Below are positions 7,610 through 15,830 of a DNA stretch of 64,000 nt, piece by piece. The notes below the pieces were generated by a model that was not told the DNA's origin, ran no database searches, and saw only the letters and a list, made by a program, of their open reading frames with translations. Source of the DNA: Blautia sp. (GTDB lineage Bacteria; Bacillota; Clostridia; Lachnospirales; Lachnospiraceae); assembly GCA_026169535.1 (NCBI GenBank), contig JAPFCU010000043.1:1-64000 (forward strand), written 5' to 3'. A program made the position numbers and the translations under genes. Position 1 is the first letter of the stretch. Each line of letters opens with the position of its first letter.

Positions 7610-8515
7610 ATGAATATTAAGGAAGCAGAAAATCTCAGCGGTATTTCCGGTCAGAATATCCGCTATTATGAAAAACAGGGACTGATCAGTCCAAAAAGGA
7701 ATCGGATCAATTCCTACAGGGAATATGGAGAAGAGGATATCCGGATATTAAAGACCATTCGTATGCTGAGGATGCTGGATATGCCTATTGAGCAGATACG
7801 ACTGATTCTTAAGGGAGATTTGTCTATGGGAGATGCCTTAGATATGCAGAAAGTGAGGTTGGAAGTACAGGCAAAGAAACTGCAGTCCGCCATTAGTTTC
7901 TGTGAGCAGATGGGTAAAGAGAAAAGAACCCTGAAGGAACTGGATATAGACAGCTGCCTGGAACAAATGGAAAAGAATACTGCCAGAGACGGATATTTTA
8001 CCCGTTGGGTGGAGGATTACAAAAAGATCGCACGGGAAGAGGCGCAGAGGGTCTTTACCTTTATACCGGATGATGCGGTGACAAATCCCCGGGAGTTTAC
8101 AAATGCGCTTCTGGCATATGCAAAAGAAAAGAATCTGAATCTGGTGATTACAAAAGAAGGAATGTATCCGGAATTTGAGATTGACGGAGTGGAGTACAGG
8201 GCAGAACGAAATTATGGACGGGCCTATCGGGTACCGGTAGCCGTGATCCATTGTGAAATGATCCATCCGGAATTGTATGAAACAGAGATGGAGCCGAAAC
8301 GCCGCCGTTGGGTAAAGATTTTGTATCATTCTCTTCCTGCACTGGGGTTCATTTTTCTGATTTTTCTTATGATGGGCGGTACAGGAGGACTTTCTCTTTC
8401 AGAGTTTTTTACCACAAAAGAAGGCGTGATCCTTTTGATCCTGATCGTTATTCTGGGAATCTCAGAATTCATGCATTTTTATCTTCTTTACCGAAATATG
8501 GACGGACCGAGATAG
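7610..8515 (+). CDS. MerR-family regulator with C-terminal membrane segments
   Basis: This encodes 301 residues. The N-terminal winged helix is typical MerR (NIKEAENLSGISGQNIRYYEKQGLI, residues 2-26), followed by the dimerisation coiled coil (about 80-125). A middle region (about 140-225) of mixed structure could bind a ligand. The last 70 residues hold two hydrophobic helices (about 242-260 and 274-293) separated by a short loop, so the protein is probably anchored in the membrane. That is unusual for MerR proteins, which are normally soluble. It is preceded by a promoter with a 19-bp spacer. The target genes are unknown; no effector gene is directly beside it. Confidence 0.85.
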   Translation: MNIKEAENLSGISGQNIRYYEKQGLISPKRNRINSYREYGEEDIRILKTIRMLRMLDMPIEQIRLILKGDLSMGDALDMQKVRLEVQAKKLQSAISFCEQMGKEKRTLKELDIDSCLEQMEKNTARDGYFTRWVEDYKKIAREEAQRVFTFIPDDAVTNPREFTNALLAYAKEKNLNLVITKEGMYPEFEIDGVEYRAERNYGRAYRVPVAVIHCEMIHPELYETEMEPKRRRWVKILYHSLPALGFIFLIFLMMGGTGGLSLSEFFTTKEGVILLILIVILGISEFMHFYLLYRNMDGPR

Positions 8516-8521
8516 AATGTC

Positions 8522-8560
8522 AAAAGGCTGTTGGTAAACGGATTACCGACAGCCTTTGTT
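8522..8560. terminator. Bidirectional terminator between convergent genes
   Basis: AAAGGCTGT-TGGTAA and TTACCG-ACAGCCTTT form a hairpin (8523-8557) with an A-run on the left and T residues on the right. It serves the MerR gene on the plus strand and the XRE gene, whose stop lies inside it, on the minus strand. Confidence 0.8.
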
Positions 8561-9268
8561 GTCTACAAGGAGCATATTTAATTTTTTCCAACGGCGAAGT
8601 TCTTTAGCGGTGAAAAATAAATGCTGCTTCAGTTCTTCTGTAGGCTCCTGAGGGGTCAGAGTTACCAGACATCTAAAAGCGCAGGGCATATAATCGGCAC
8701 TGGAAATGCCGCAGAGCAGTCCCTCTGTAAAATCACGAAGCTCCAGAGGATTAAAAATATAAAGAAGATCTTCCTCCAGGCTGTTGTACTGGTTTACGAA
8801 GGAAAAACGGATCAGCATATCACTGTAGACCACTTTGCCTGTATAGTAGATCTCACTGCTCCGTCCGGTAGGAGTTACGGCGCTGATGGACAGAGAGGCC
8901 TCATACTGACTGCCGTCCTCGCTTTGATGAATATGTATCACTCCGTCTTTCAGGCGCTTATACCTTCCATCGTAAAAATAGAAATAAAGCTTACGGGCCT
9001 GATAAAAAGGGCTTTTTATTTTATGTTCAGAGATGGGGGCTGTGAAAGGCCGTTCCGGCTGGTAATCCATAATCTGTGTTACATCAACGTGAAGGGCGGC
9101 TGCAATGTCGTAGAGGGTTTCTACATCCACAGTAATCTCCCCGGTTTCATATTTGCTGAGAGTTGCGCGGCTTTTATGAATAAGGTCTGCCAGCTGCTGA
9201 AGCGTCATCCCCTGATTTTTTCTGTGATTGCGGATACGTCCGCCAATATGTTTACTGATCTGGCTCAA
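8543..9268 (-). CDS. XRE-family helix-turn-helix regulator with C-terminal sensor-like domain
   Basis: This encodes 241 residues. Residues 5-65 are a Cro/CI-type helix-turn-helix (GMTLQQLADLIHKSRATLSKYETGE) followed by DVETLYDIAAALHV. The remaining 170 residues are beta-rich with many aromatic residues (FYQARKLYFYFYDGRYKR) and resemble no domain I can name; they may sense a ligand. The gene is divergent from the sodium-dependent transporter at 9572, with 303 bp between them that contain two tandem operator-like repeats, so it probably controls that transporter. The control link is inference from layout. Confidence 0.85.
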   Translation of the reverse strand: MSQISKHIGGRIRNHRKNQGMTLQQLADLIHKSRATLSKYETGEITVDVETLYDIAAALHVDVTQIMDYQPERPFTAPISEHKIKSPFYQARKLYFYFYDGRYKRLKDGVIHIHQSEDGSQYEASLSISAVTPTGRSSEIYYTGKVVYSDMLIRFSFVNQYNSLEEDLLYIFNPLELRDFTEGLLCGISSADYMPCAFRCLVTLTPQEPTEELKQHLFFTAKELRRWKKLNMLLVDNKGCR

Positions 9269-9351
9269 TTTGATTCACCTTGTTTCGTAAGAATATACAC
9301 TGTCTGCGTTTTAACAGTTAAAAAATCTATAATATACAGAAATGCATCTAA

Positions 9352-9401
9352 ATTCTATCATAAAGAAACTTTTTGCGTCAAGATTCTATTATAAAGAAAC
9401 T
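9352..9401. promoter_or_regulatory. Tandem operator-like repeats in the divergent intergenic region
   Basis: ATTCTATCATAAAGAAACT (9352-9370) and ATTCTATTATAAAGAAACT (9383-9401) differ by one base and start 31 bp apart, about three helical turns. Each contains a partial dyad TTCT...AGAA. They lie between the XRE gene (starts 9268) and the NSS transporter (starts 9572). This is a probable double binding site for the XRE regulator. The rest of the 303-bp gap shows no open frame. Confidence 0.6.
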
Positions 9402-9571
9402 TATGGAAATTTGCCCATTTTACTGTAATTGCCTATAATGGGCTGGTGCGGCAGATCTTAATAGTCTGTAGAAAGTGGTAAGCATATCTTTCTGTACAGG
9501 AATTACAGATCGCTGTCTCTGATTCCTCAGAATAGAGAAATCAAGTATTACAGTAAAGTGAGGACATATTT

Positions 9572-10963
9572 ATGGAAAAGAAAGCAGGAAGCTTCAGCGG
9601 ATCTCTGGGATTTGTACTGGCGGCAGCGGGAAGCGCTGTAGGAGTTGGCAACATATGGCGTTTTCCTTATCTGGCAGCTCAGGATGGAGGCGGACTTTTT
9701 ATTCTTGTATATCTGGTTCTGGTACTGACATTTGGCTTTACGCTTCTTACAACGGACATTGCTATTGGACGAAGAACAAAAAAGAATGCGTTGTATGCTT
9801 TTGGTGCGATTTCTCCAAAGTGGAATTTTCTCGGAAAACTGACATTTCTTGTTCCGGCTCTGATCATGACATACTATTCTGTGATTGGCGGATGGGTTAC
9901 CAAATATGCGGTGACATATCTGAGCGGAAAGAGCAGTGCAGCAGCTGAAGACTCATATTTTACTGACTTTATTACAGCTCCTGTCGCTCCTATTGTATTT
10001 ATGCTTGTTTTTCTTGCAATTACAGCATTTGTAGTATATGCCGGTGTGGATAAAGGAATTGAGCGTTTCTCAAGACTGGTAATGCCCGGGCTTCTTATTA
10101 TGATTATCTGTATTGCAGTTTTTTCGCTTACACTGAAGCATACAGATGAAAGCGGAAACGTACGCACAGGAATTCAGGGTCTGGCGGTTTATCTTATTCC
10201 CAATTTTGAAGGTCTTACTTTCTCAAAGTTTCTGAAGATTCTTCTGGATGCAATGAGCCAGCTGTTTTTCTCATTAAGTGTGTCCATGGGAATTATGATC
10301 ACCTATGGTTCTTATGTAAAAAAAGATGTGGATCTGAACAAATCTATCCGTCAGATAGAATTTTTTGATACGGGTGTAGCTCTGCTGGCAGGTATGATGA
10401 TCATTCCGGCAGTATATGTATTTTCCGGTACAGAAGGCATGGCTTCCGGCCCAAGTCTGATGTTTGTATCTCTCCCTAAGGTATTCCATGCAATGGGAAA
10501 GGCAGGGATTATCGTAGGAATTGCATTTTTTATCATGGTTGCTTTTGCAGCTCTGACCTCCTGCGTATCGATTATGGAAACACTGGTGGCAAGCTGCATG
10601 ACACTGTTCAAAACAACAAGGAAAAAAATGAGTCTGATCATCGGAGTGATTTCTGCAGCAGCCGCCATAGTGATATGCCTTGGCTACAATGTATTTTACT
10701 TTGAACTTGCACTTCCAAACGGACAGACGGCACAGCTTCTGGATGTTATGGACTATATCAGCAATTCCTTCCTGATGCCTTTGATTTCTTTTCTTACCTG
10801 TATTTTTGTGGGATGGGTTATCAAGCCAAAATGGATACAGGAAGAAATGGAATCCAGCGGTCACGTATTTCAGCGTAAAAAACTGTATTCCTTTATGATC
10901 CGATATGTGGCGCCTGTGATCATGGCAGTACTTTTCCTGCAGTCCACAGGACTTCTGAAATAA
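9572..10963 (+). CDS. Sodium-dependent transporter, NSS (SNF) family
   Basis: This encodes 463 residues with about 11-12 hydrophobic helices, the usual length of bacterial neurotransmitter:sodium symporters of the LeuT/MhsT type. TM1 contains the family signature GSAVGVGNIWRFPY near residues 17-30 with the unwound NIWRFPY sodium/substrate site; the DGGGLF segment follows. It should import an amino acid with sodium; the substrate cannot be told from the sequence. It stands alone as a transcription unit, with a divergent XRE regulator upstream. Its 3' end converges on the remnant of a tetR gene. Family call very firm. Confidence 0.95.
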   Translation: MEKKAGSFSGSLGFVLAAAGSAVGVGNIWRFPYLAAQDGGGLFILVYLVLVLTFGFTLLTTDIAIGRRTKKNALYAFGAISPKWNFLGKLTFLVPALIMTYYSVIGGWVTKYAVTYLSGKSSAAAEDSYFTDFITAPVAPIVFMLVFLAITAFVVYAGVDKGIERFSRLVMPGLLIMIICIAVFSLTLKHTDESGNVRTGIQGLAVYLIPNFEGLTFSKFLKILLDAMSQLFFSLSVSMGIMITYGSYVKKDVDLNKSIRQIEFFDTGVALLAGMMIIPAVYVFSGTEGMASGPSLMFVSLPKVFHAMGKAGIIVGIAFFIMVAFAALTSCVSIMETLVASCMTLFKTTRKKMSLIIGVISAAAAIVICLGYNVFYFELALPNGQTAQLLDVMDYISNSFLMPLISFLTCIFVGWVIKPKWIQEEMESSGHVFQRKKLYSFMIRYVAPVIMAVLFLQSTGLLK

Positions 10964-11264
10964 AAGCAGAGTAAAATAAGATAAGAGCATGATTTTCTGT
11001 ACCTTTTTCTAGAAGTGCGATCAGTCCCCTGATGGTTTCTCCAATTTCTTCAGGAGTGGAGGGAACCAGGGTATTGTCCAGCTTGATAGAAAGCACGATC
11101 AATACAATCTCTGCCAGGGCAGCAGGATAGTCAAAGTGAATCTCACCGTTATCAATGCCCTGCTGGATGATTTGGGTCAGAGTGGGTTTCAGCTTACTGA
11201 TTAGATGTTTGAGATATTGATGGTGGAGAAAGGTTTCAGCTTGAGCGCTTTCTGCTTTTCCGGT
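10920..11264 (-). pseudogene. TetR-family regulator, 3' remnant
   Basis: Read leftwards from about 11264, the minus strand encodes roughly TFLHHQYLKHLISKLKPTLTQ, then QQGIDNGEIHFDYPAALAEI and, near the end, GLIALLEKG. This is the ligand-binding C-terminal half of a TetR-type repressor (compare the QG...G.. and GLL.LL endings). The DNA-binding N-terminus is missing: the frame meets two stop codons at 11271-11276, where an acyl-CoA ligase fragment begins on the other strand. The recognisable part ends near 10990; the frame then runs into the 3' end of the NSS transporter gene. Confidence 0.75.
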
Positions 11265-11266
11265 GG

Positions 11267-11563
11267 AATCTTATTACAAAAAATGGTGAAAATGTTTCTC
11301 CGGAAGAACTGGAAAATAAGATCGGTGAACATCGTCTGGTGCAGGAAATTCTGGTAAGGGAAAGTAATGGCGTCATTGAGGCGGAGATCTTCCCGGATTA
11401 TGAGTACGCAAAGAAAAAAGAAATTACAGAGATCCAGACTGTGCTGCAGGAAGTGGTGGATGATTATAACAAGACTGCACCTGCTCATAAGAGAGTTTAC
11501 AGCCTTAAAGTCAGAGAGACAGAATTTGAAAAAACACCTTCCAAAAAAATAAAAAGATATTAA
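11267..11563 (+). pseudogene. Long-chain acyl-CoA synthetase (AMP-binding enzyme), 3' remnant
   Basis: The frame encodes NLITKNGENVSPEELENKIG, then AEIFPDYEYAKKK and ends with EFEKTPSKKIKRY and TAA. These are the C-terminal hallmarks of AMP-forming acyl-CoA ligases (the ITKNGENVSPEE hinge region and the EFEKT..KKIKR end with the catalytic lysine). About 80 percent of the enzyme is missing. The fragment starts exactly where the TetR remnant ends, and the two would have been divergent neighbours, so one deletion removed both 5' ends and the shared promoter. It is not expected to be functional. Confidence 0.85.
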
Positions 11564-11569
11564 GGAATA

Positions 11570-11602
11570 AATCTCCGGAACAGATTGTTTCCGGGGATTT
11601 TT
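11570..11602 (+). terminator. Terminator behind the acyl-CoA ligase remnant
   Basis: AATCTCCGGAA and TTCCGGGGATT flank an 8-base loop and are followed by TTTT. It lies 7 bp after the remnant stop codon and is probably the old gene terminator. Confidence 0.8.
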
Positions 11603-11608
11603 GTCTTC

Positions 11609-11637
11609 TTGATTTTTCTCTTCTGATACCATACAAT
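11609..11637 (+). promoter_or_regulatory. Sigma-A-like promoter of the ABC exporter operon
   Basis: TTGATT (11609-11614), 17-bp spacer, TACAAT (11632-11637), 45 bp upstream of the first ABC gene start. Confidence 0.55.
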
Positions 11638-11682
11638 AAGATTGAAAGACATATTTTGTGAAAGAAAATTGGAGCAGAAAAG

Positions 11683-13497
11683 ATGAAAAAACACAGACGA
11701 TTACAGCTGATCTCCCGTTTTTTTGTGGGAGCCAGAGGCGCTTTTGCGGCAGCAGTGGCTGCCTCTTTTATTACTACCATATTAAATTCTCTGACGCCCC
11801 AGATATTCCGGTTTACCATTGATTCGGTGCTGGGAAGCAGCAGATATTCGTATTTGTCAGAGCATTTGTGGGTGATGGCGCTGATCCTGGCGGCAGTAGC
11901 TCTTCTTTCCGGCGCCGCCATGTTTATAAGTAGATATCAAACTGCCAGAGCAGGAGAGAATTTTGCCAAAAATATGAGGGATACTTTGTTTACCCATGTA
12001 CAGAAACTTCCTATGAGCTGGCATGATAAAAACCAGACAGGAGATATCATCCAGCGTTGTACTTCCGATGTGGAAGTGATACGGAACTTTGTTGTCACTC
12101 AGCTTCTGGAAGTATTCCGTACGATTTTTCTGGTGGCGGTTTCCTTTGGGATGATGGTGTCCATGAATGTGAAGCTTTCCATGATCGTCCTTTTATTTGT
12201 GCCTCTGGTAGTTGTGTATTCGGCTGTTTTTTACCGGTTGATCGCAAGGCGTTTTACGGATGCAGACGAGGCAGAGGGAGAATTATCCACAGTGGTGCAG
12301 GAGAATGCCACAGGTGTCCGGGTTGTCCGGGCCTTCGGGCGGGAAAAGTATGAGATGGACCGGTTTCTGGAGAAAAATAAAGCTTTTGCAAATTTATGGA
12401 TCCGTCTGGGAACTCTTTCCGGTCTTTACTGGGGCGTGGGGGACCTGATCACAGGTCTTCAGGTTGTTACGATCATTGTACTGGGAGCTGTGGAAGCAGT
12501 ACATGGAAATATTTCCGTAGGAGAATTTGTGGCTTTTGCTTCCTATAATACTGCTCTGGTATGGCCAATCCGGGGACTGGGAAGGATCTTATCTGACATG
12601 AGTAAGGCCGGTGTGTCCTTTGACCGTGTAGACTACATACTGGGCAGTCAGGAGGAGGGATATCAGAAAGAGCCTTCTTCTGAAGTTTTCGTGAAACATG
12701 TGGAAAGAGGCGGGGAACTGTGGAAATCTTATGATATTTCCTTCAGTCATGTGGATTTTCAGTATGAGGATGGCAAAAAGGTGCTGGATGATGTATCTTT
12801 TCACATTCCTCAGGGAGCTACTTTTGGGATTCTGGGAGGTACAGGAAGTGGAAAATCTACGATTGTACAGCTGCTGGAAAGGTTTTATTCCCTGAAGGAC
12901 CAGAGGAGTTCCATCACCATTGGAGGAAAGGATATCCGGGAGATTCCTCTGGAACAGCTGCGCCGTAATATTGGCATGGTGCTTCAGGAGCCATTTCTTT
13001 ATTCCAGAACCATCCGGGAAAATATTGCTGCCTCCAGACCGGACGCGACGATGGAGGAAATCCGTGAAGCGGCCCGGATCGCCTGTGTGGATGATGCTGT
13101 CATGAGCTTTCCGGACGGATATGAAACCCTGGTCGGTGAAAGGGGCGTTACTCTTTCAGGAGGACAGAGGCAGCGTGTCGCCATTGCCCGGATGCTTCTT
13201 CAGAAAGCGCCGATCATGGTATTTGACGATTCCCTTTCTGCTGTGGATTCAGAGACAGACCACAAGATCCGTCAGGCTCTGAAGGAGTGTATGAAGAATA
13301 CTACAGTAATCCTGATCTCTCATCGTATCACGACACTTATGGGGGCTTCTCAGATTCTGGTTCTGAATCAGGGAAAAATGGAAGAAATGGGAACCCATCA
13401 GGAGCTGATAGAAAGAAACGGGATCTACCGGCAGGTTTATGAGATACAGATGAGTCATGACGACAGAAAAGAGGTGAGAAGCAATGGCAGCTTATGA
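11683..13497 (+). CDS. ABC exporter half-transporter, subunit with degenerate Walker B
   Basis: This encodes 604 residues: six transmembrane helices (about 1-310) and an ATP-binding domain (about 350-595). Walker A is GGTGSGKST, the signature is LSGGQRQR, and the H-loop is ISHRI. The residue after Walker B is Asp (MVFDDSLSAVD) where the catalytic Glu normally stands. The partner gene at 13484 has a normal Glu but an altered signature. This is the arrangement of heterodimeric exporters such as BmrCD or TM287/288, so the two subunits form one export pump, probably for drugs or lipid-like compounds. The genes overlap by 14 bp. Confidence 0.92.
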   Translation: MKKHRRLQLISRFFVGARGAFAAAVAASFITTILNSLTPQIFRFTIDSVLGSSRYSYLSEHLWVMALILAAVALLSGAAMFISRYQTARAGENFAKNMRDTLFTHVQKLPMSWHDKNQTGDIIQRCTSDVEVIRNFVVTQLLEVFRTIFLVAVSFGMMVSMNVKLSMIVLLFVPLVVVYSAVFYRLIARRFTDADEAEGELSTVVQENATGVRVVRAFGREKYEMDRFLEKNKAFANLWIRLGTLSGLYWGVGDLITGLQVVTIIVLGAVEAVHGNISVGEFVAFASYNTALVWPIRGLGRILSDMSKAGVSFDRVDYILGSQEEGYQKEPSSEVFVKHVERGGELWKSYDISFSHVDFQYEDGKKVLDDVSFHIPQGATFGILGGTGSGKSTIVQLLERFYSLKDQRSSITIGGKDIREIPLEQLRRNIGMVLQEPFLYSRTIRENIAASRPDATMEEIREAARIACVDDAVMSFPDGYETLVGERGVTLSGGQRQRVAIARMLLQKAPIMVFDDSLSAVDSETDHKIRQALKECMKNTTVILISHRITTLMGASQILVLNQGKMEEMGTHQELIERNGIYRQVYEIQMSHDDRKEVRSNGSL

Positions 13498-15325
13498 AGA
13501 ACAGGAGTATACGAAGCCTTTTCAGTTTAAAATCTGGGCAAAAATGCTGCCCTACTTCAAACCCTATAAAAAATATTTTTTTATCACCTTCAGCCTGAAT
13601 ATTCTTCTGGCAGGAGTGGATGTGCTGGTTCCTTTGTTCCAGAGTTATGCCATCGATCATTTTATCATTCCGGATTCTCTGAAAGGGATCCATGCCTTTG
13701 CTCTGGTATATGTGGCAGTGATCGTGGCGCAGACCATCAGCGTGTATCTGTCTGTACATGCAGCGACAACTATTGAAATGAATATAGGAAAGGATCTGAA
13801 ATGGGCGCAGTTCAGACATCTGCAGACCTTATCTTTTTCTTATTATAATACCACTCCGGTGGGATATATTCACGCTCGTGTTATGAGTGATACGCTGCGC
13901 ATTGCAGGAATGATCGCCTGGGGGCTGGTGGATATGTTCTGGGCGTTGATCTATGTGGCAGGAGTGTTCGCCATTATGTTCTTTCTGAATGCCCGGCTTG
14001 CTTTTCTGCTTCTTCTGATCGTGCCCTGTATTGCTGTGCTGACTGTGTTTTTTCAGAATCGAATCCTTCACTGGAACAGAAAGGTCCGTAAGATCAATTC
14101 ACAGATCACAAACGCTTATAATGAGGGAATCACTGGAGTAAAAACCTCTAAAAGCATGGTCATTGAGAAAGATAATGAACAGGCATTTTTTAAGATCACA
14201 GAAGGTATGAGATACGCGGGATGCAGGGCGGCGAAGCTGAATGCGATCTTTATTCCAACAATCCTTTTTTTCAGTTCGGTAGCTTCAGCTCTGGTTCTTT
14301 CCAGAGGCGGTTACATGGTACAGAAGGATCTGATTCAGCTGGGAACGCTGTCTGTATTTATCTCCTATGCGGTGGTTATTTTTGAACCGATCCAGCAGCT
14401 GGCAAGGCTTCTTGCAGATCTGATTTCCTGTCAGGCTAATATTGAGCGTGTTATGGATCTTTTAAGCCAGGAGCCAAATGTAGTGGACGGCAAGGAAGTA
14501 CAGGAAAAATATGGAGATAATTTCCAGCCTAAAAAAGAAAACTGGGAAAAAATCAGGGGCGACATTGTATTTGAAGATGTTTCCTTTCGATATCCGGACG
14601 GAAAGGAGTATGTGCTGGAGCATTTTAACCTTCATGTCCCGGCAGGGATGAATGTTGCTATTGTAGGAGAAACGGGAGCCGGAAAATCTACCCTGGTAAA
14701 TCTTGCCGGGCGTTTTTTTGAACCGACAAGCGGGCGTATCCTGATTGACGGTGTAGATTATCGGGAACGTTCCCAGCTCTGGCTTCACAGCCAGATTGGA
14801 TATGTACTGCAAAATCCTCATTTGTTCAGTGGAACAGTAAAAGAAAATATCCGGTATGGGCGCCTTGACGCCACAGATGAGGAAATTATTCAGGCTGCCA
14901 GAAGCGTATCTGCGGATGTGGTGGTCAATAAACTGGAAAAGGGTTATGACAGTGATGTGGGAGAAAGCGGCGGCAGACTTTCCACCGGGGAAAAGCAGCT
15001 GATCTCCTTTGCCCGCGCCATTCTGGCTGATCCGGCTATTTTTGTACTGGATGAGGCAACCTCTTCCATTGATACAGGAACCGAGCAGCTGATCCAGAAG
15101 GCTACAGAGAAACTCCTGAAAGGGCATACTTCCTTTGTGATCGCCCATCGCCTTTCTACCATCCGTAATGCGGATCTGATTCTGGTGGTAAAGGATGGAA
15201 AGATCATTGAGCAGGGAACCCATAAGGAGCTGCTGGCAGAAAAAGGTTATTATCATGACCTGTATTATATGCAGTTTGAGGAAGAAGCTGCGATGCAGGT
15301 GTTTGCGGAGCAGGACGGAATATGA
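13484..15325 (+). CDS. ABC exporter half-transporter, partner subunit
   Basis: This encodes 613 residues: six transmembrane helices (about 25-320), then an ATPase domain with Walker A GETGAGKST, Walker B FVLDEATSS with the catalytic Glu, H-loop IAHRL, and a non-consensus signature LSTGEKQ. In the heterodimer its Walker A/B pairs with the intact LSGGQ of the first subunit to make the active ATP site, while its own altered signature faces the Asp-bearing Walker B of the partner. Start ATG lies inside the end of the upstream gene with GAGGTGAG before it. The substrate cannot be predicted. Confidence 0.92.
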   Translation: MAAYEEQEYTKPFQFKIWAKMLPYFKPYKKYFFITFSLNILLAGVDVLVPLFQSYAIDHFIIPDSLKGIHAFALVYVAVIVAQTISVYLSVHAATTIEMNIGKDLKWAQFRHLQTLSFSYYNTTPVGYIHARVMSDTLRIAGMIAWGLVDMFWALIYVAGVFAIMFFLNARLAFLLLLIVPCIAVLTVFFQNRILHWNRKVRKINSQITNAYNEGITGVKTSKSMVIEKDNEQAFFKITEGMRYAGCRAAKLNAIFIPTILFFSSVASALVLSRGGYMVQKDLIQLGTLSVFISYAVVIFEPIQQLARLLADLISCQANIERVMDLLSQEPNVVDGKEVQEKYGDNFQPKKENWEKIRGDIVFEDVSFRYPDGKEYVLEHFNLHVPAGMNVAIVGETGAGKSTLVNLAGRFFEPTSGRILIDGVDYRERSQLWLHSQIGYVLQNPHLFSGTVKENIRYGRLDATDEEIIQAARSVSADVVVNKLEKGYDSDVGESGGRLSTGEKQLISFARAILADPAIFVLDEATSSIDTGTEQLIQKATEKLLKGHTSFVIAHRLSTIRNADLILVVKDGKIIEQGTHKELLAEKGYYHDLYYMQFEEEAAMQVFAEQDGI

Positions 15326-15416
15326 GTTTGTGTCTGTAAAGGACATGCAGGAGTGGATTCTTCTGTTACAGAAGCTGGTTCGAGCCTTGGAAAATTCTAA
15401 GCCTCTGCATCTTTGC

Positions 15417-15716
15417 AAAAAACGATTCCCCGAATGCTGAACTCGTCTGCGACTCAGACATCAGCATCCGGGGGATCAATGCAAATACGCAGAAGACAAG
15501 AATTTTTTACCAAGTCTCTCAATGCTACTGCCCCAGAAGAATCTATTCCTGCATTGCATTTTCCAGACAGTAAATTTATATTCCTTTTGTTTTTCCTGGT
15601 CTCGGTCGGGAACCACGGGGGTACAGGCTTTCTGGCAAATCTAAGGCGGGTAGTCAGCCTGTGGCCGACAATTGACACTTGGATTTCTGTTTGTTGTTAC
15701 CCTCACAAACAGAAAT
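15417..15716 (-). ncRNA. Probable structured noncoding RNA, about 300 nt
   Basis: The 505-bp gap between the ABC genes and the next regulator holds no convincing gene but is rich in RNA-like structure on the minus strand. It begins with a perfect 12-bp hairpin (15683-15694 with 15705-15716, ATTTCTGTTTGT arms), runs through GC-rich segments that can pair (GTCGGCCACAGGC region with CCCGTGGTTCCCGAC, about 15595-15672), and ends with a large hairpin CCCCGGATGCTGA / TCAGCATTCGGGG (15428-15473) followed by a U-run (15417-15422). That is an intrinsic terminator for minus-strand transcription. Clostridial RNAs such as the raiA motif or Clostridiales-1 are possible identities, but I cannot confirm either. 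Confidence 0.5.
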
Positions 15717-15730
15717 GTATCTTAAAATAC

Positions 15731-15761
15731 TTGACTCTGCACCAGGTTCAGGGTTTATAAT
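15731..15761 (+). promoter_or_regulatory. MerR-type promoter/operator, 19-bp spacer with dyad
   Basis: TTGACT (15731-15736) and TATAAT (15756-15761) are 19 bp apart. Between them ACTCTGCACC-A-GGTTCAGGGT (15734-15754) is an inverted repeat matching at 8 of 10 positions, centred in the spacer. This is the textbook layout of a MerR-family target promoter, 70 bp before a MerR-family start codon, so autoregulation is very likely. Confidence 0.8.
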
Positions 15762-15830
15762 TTCCACAATTTCAAGGAAAAAGCTTCTGCAGAAGGAATG
15801 ATTTCAGAAGCAAAAAAGGGGGAAGTTATT

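Noticed and set aside
8621-9394. Long plus-strand frame of 257 residues opposite the XRE regulator
   Set aside because: It is the mirror frame of a clear XRE gene, with no ribosome site and an unusual residue mix.
15413-15760. Plus-strand frame of 115 residues and minus-strand frame of 74 residues in the gap before the second MerR gene
   Set aside because: Neither has a ribosome site or plausible composition; both cross strong RNA hairpins. The structured RNA explains the region better.
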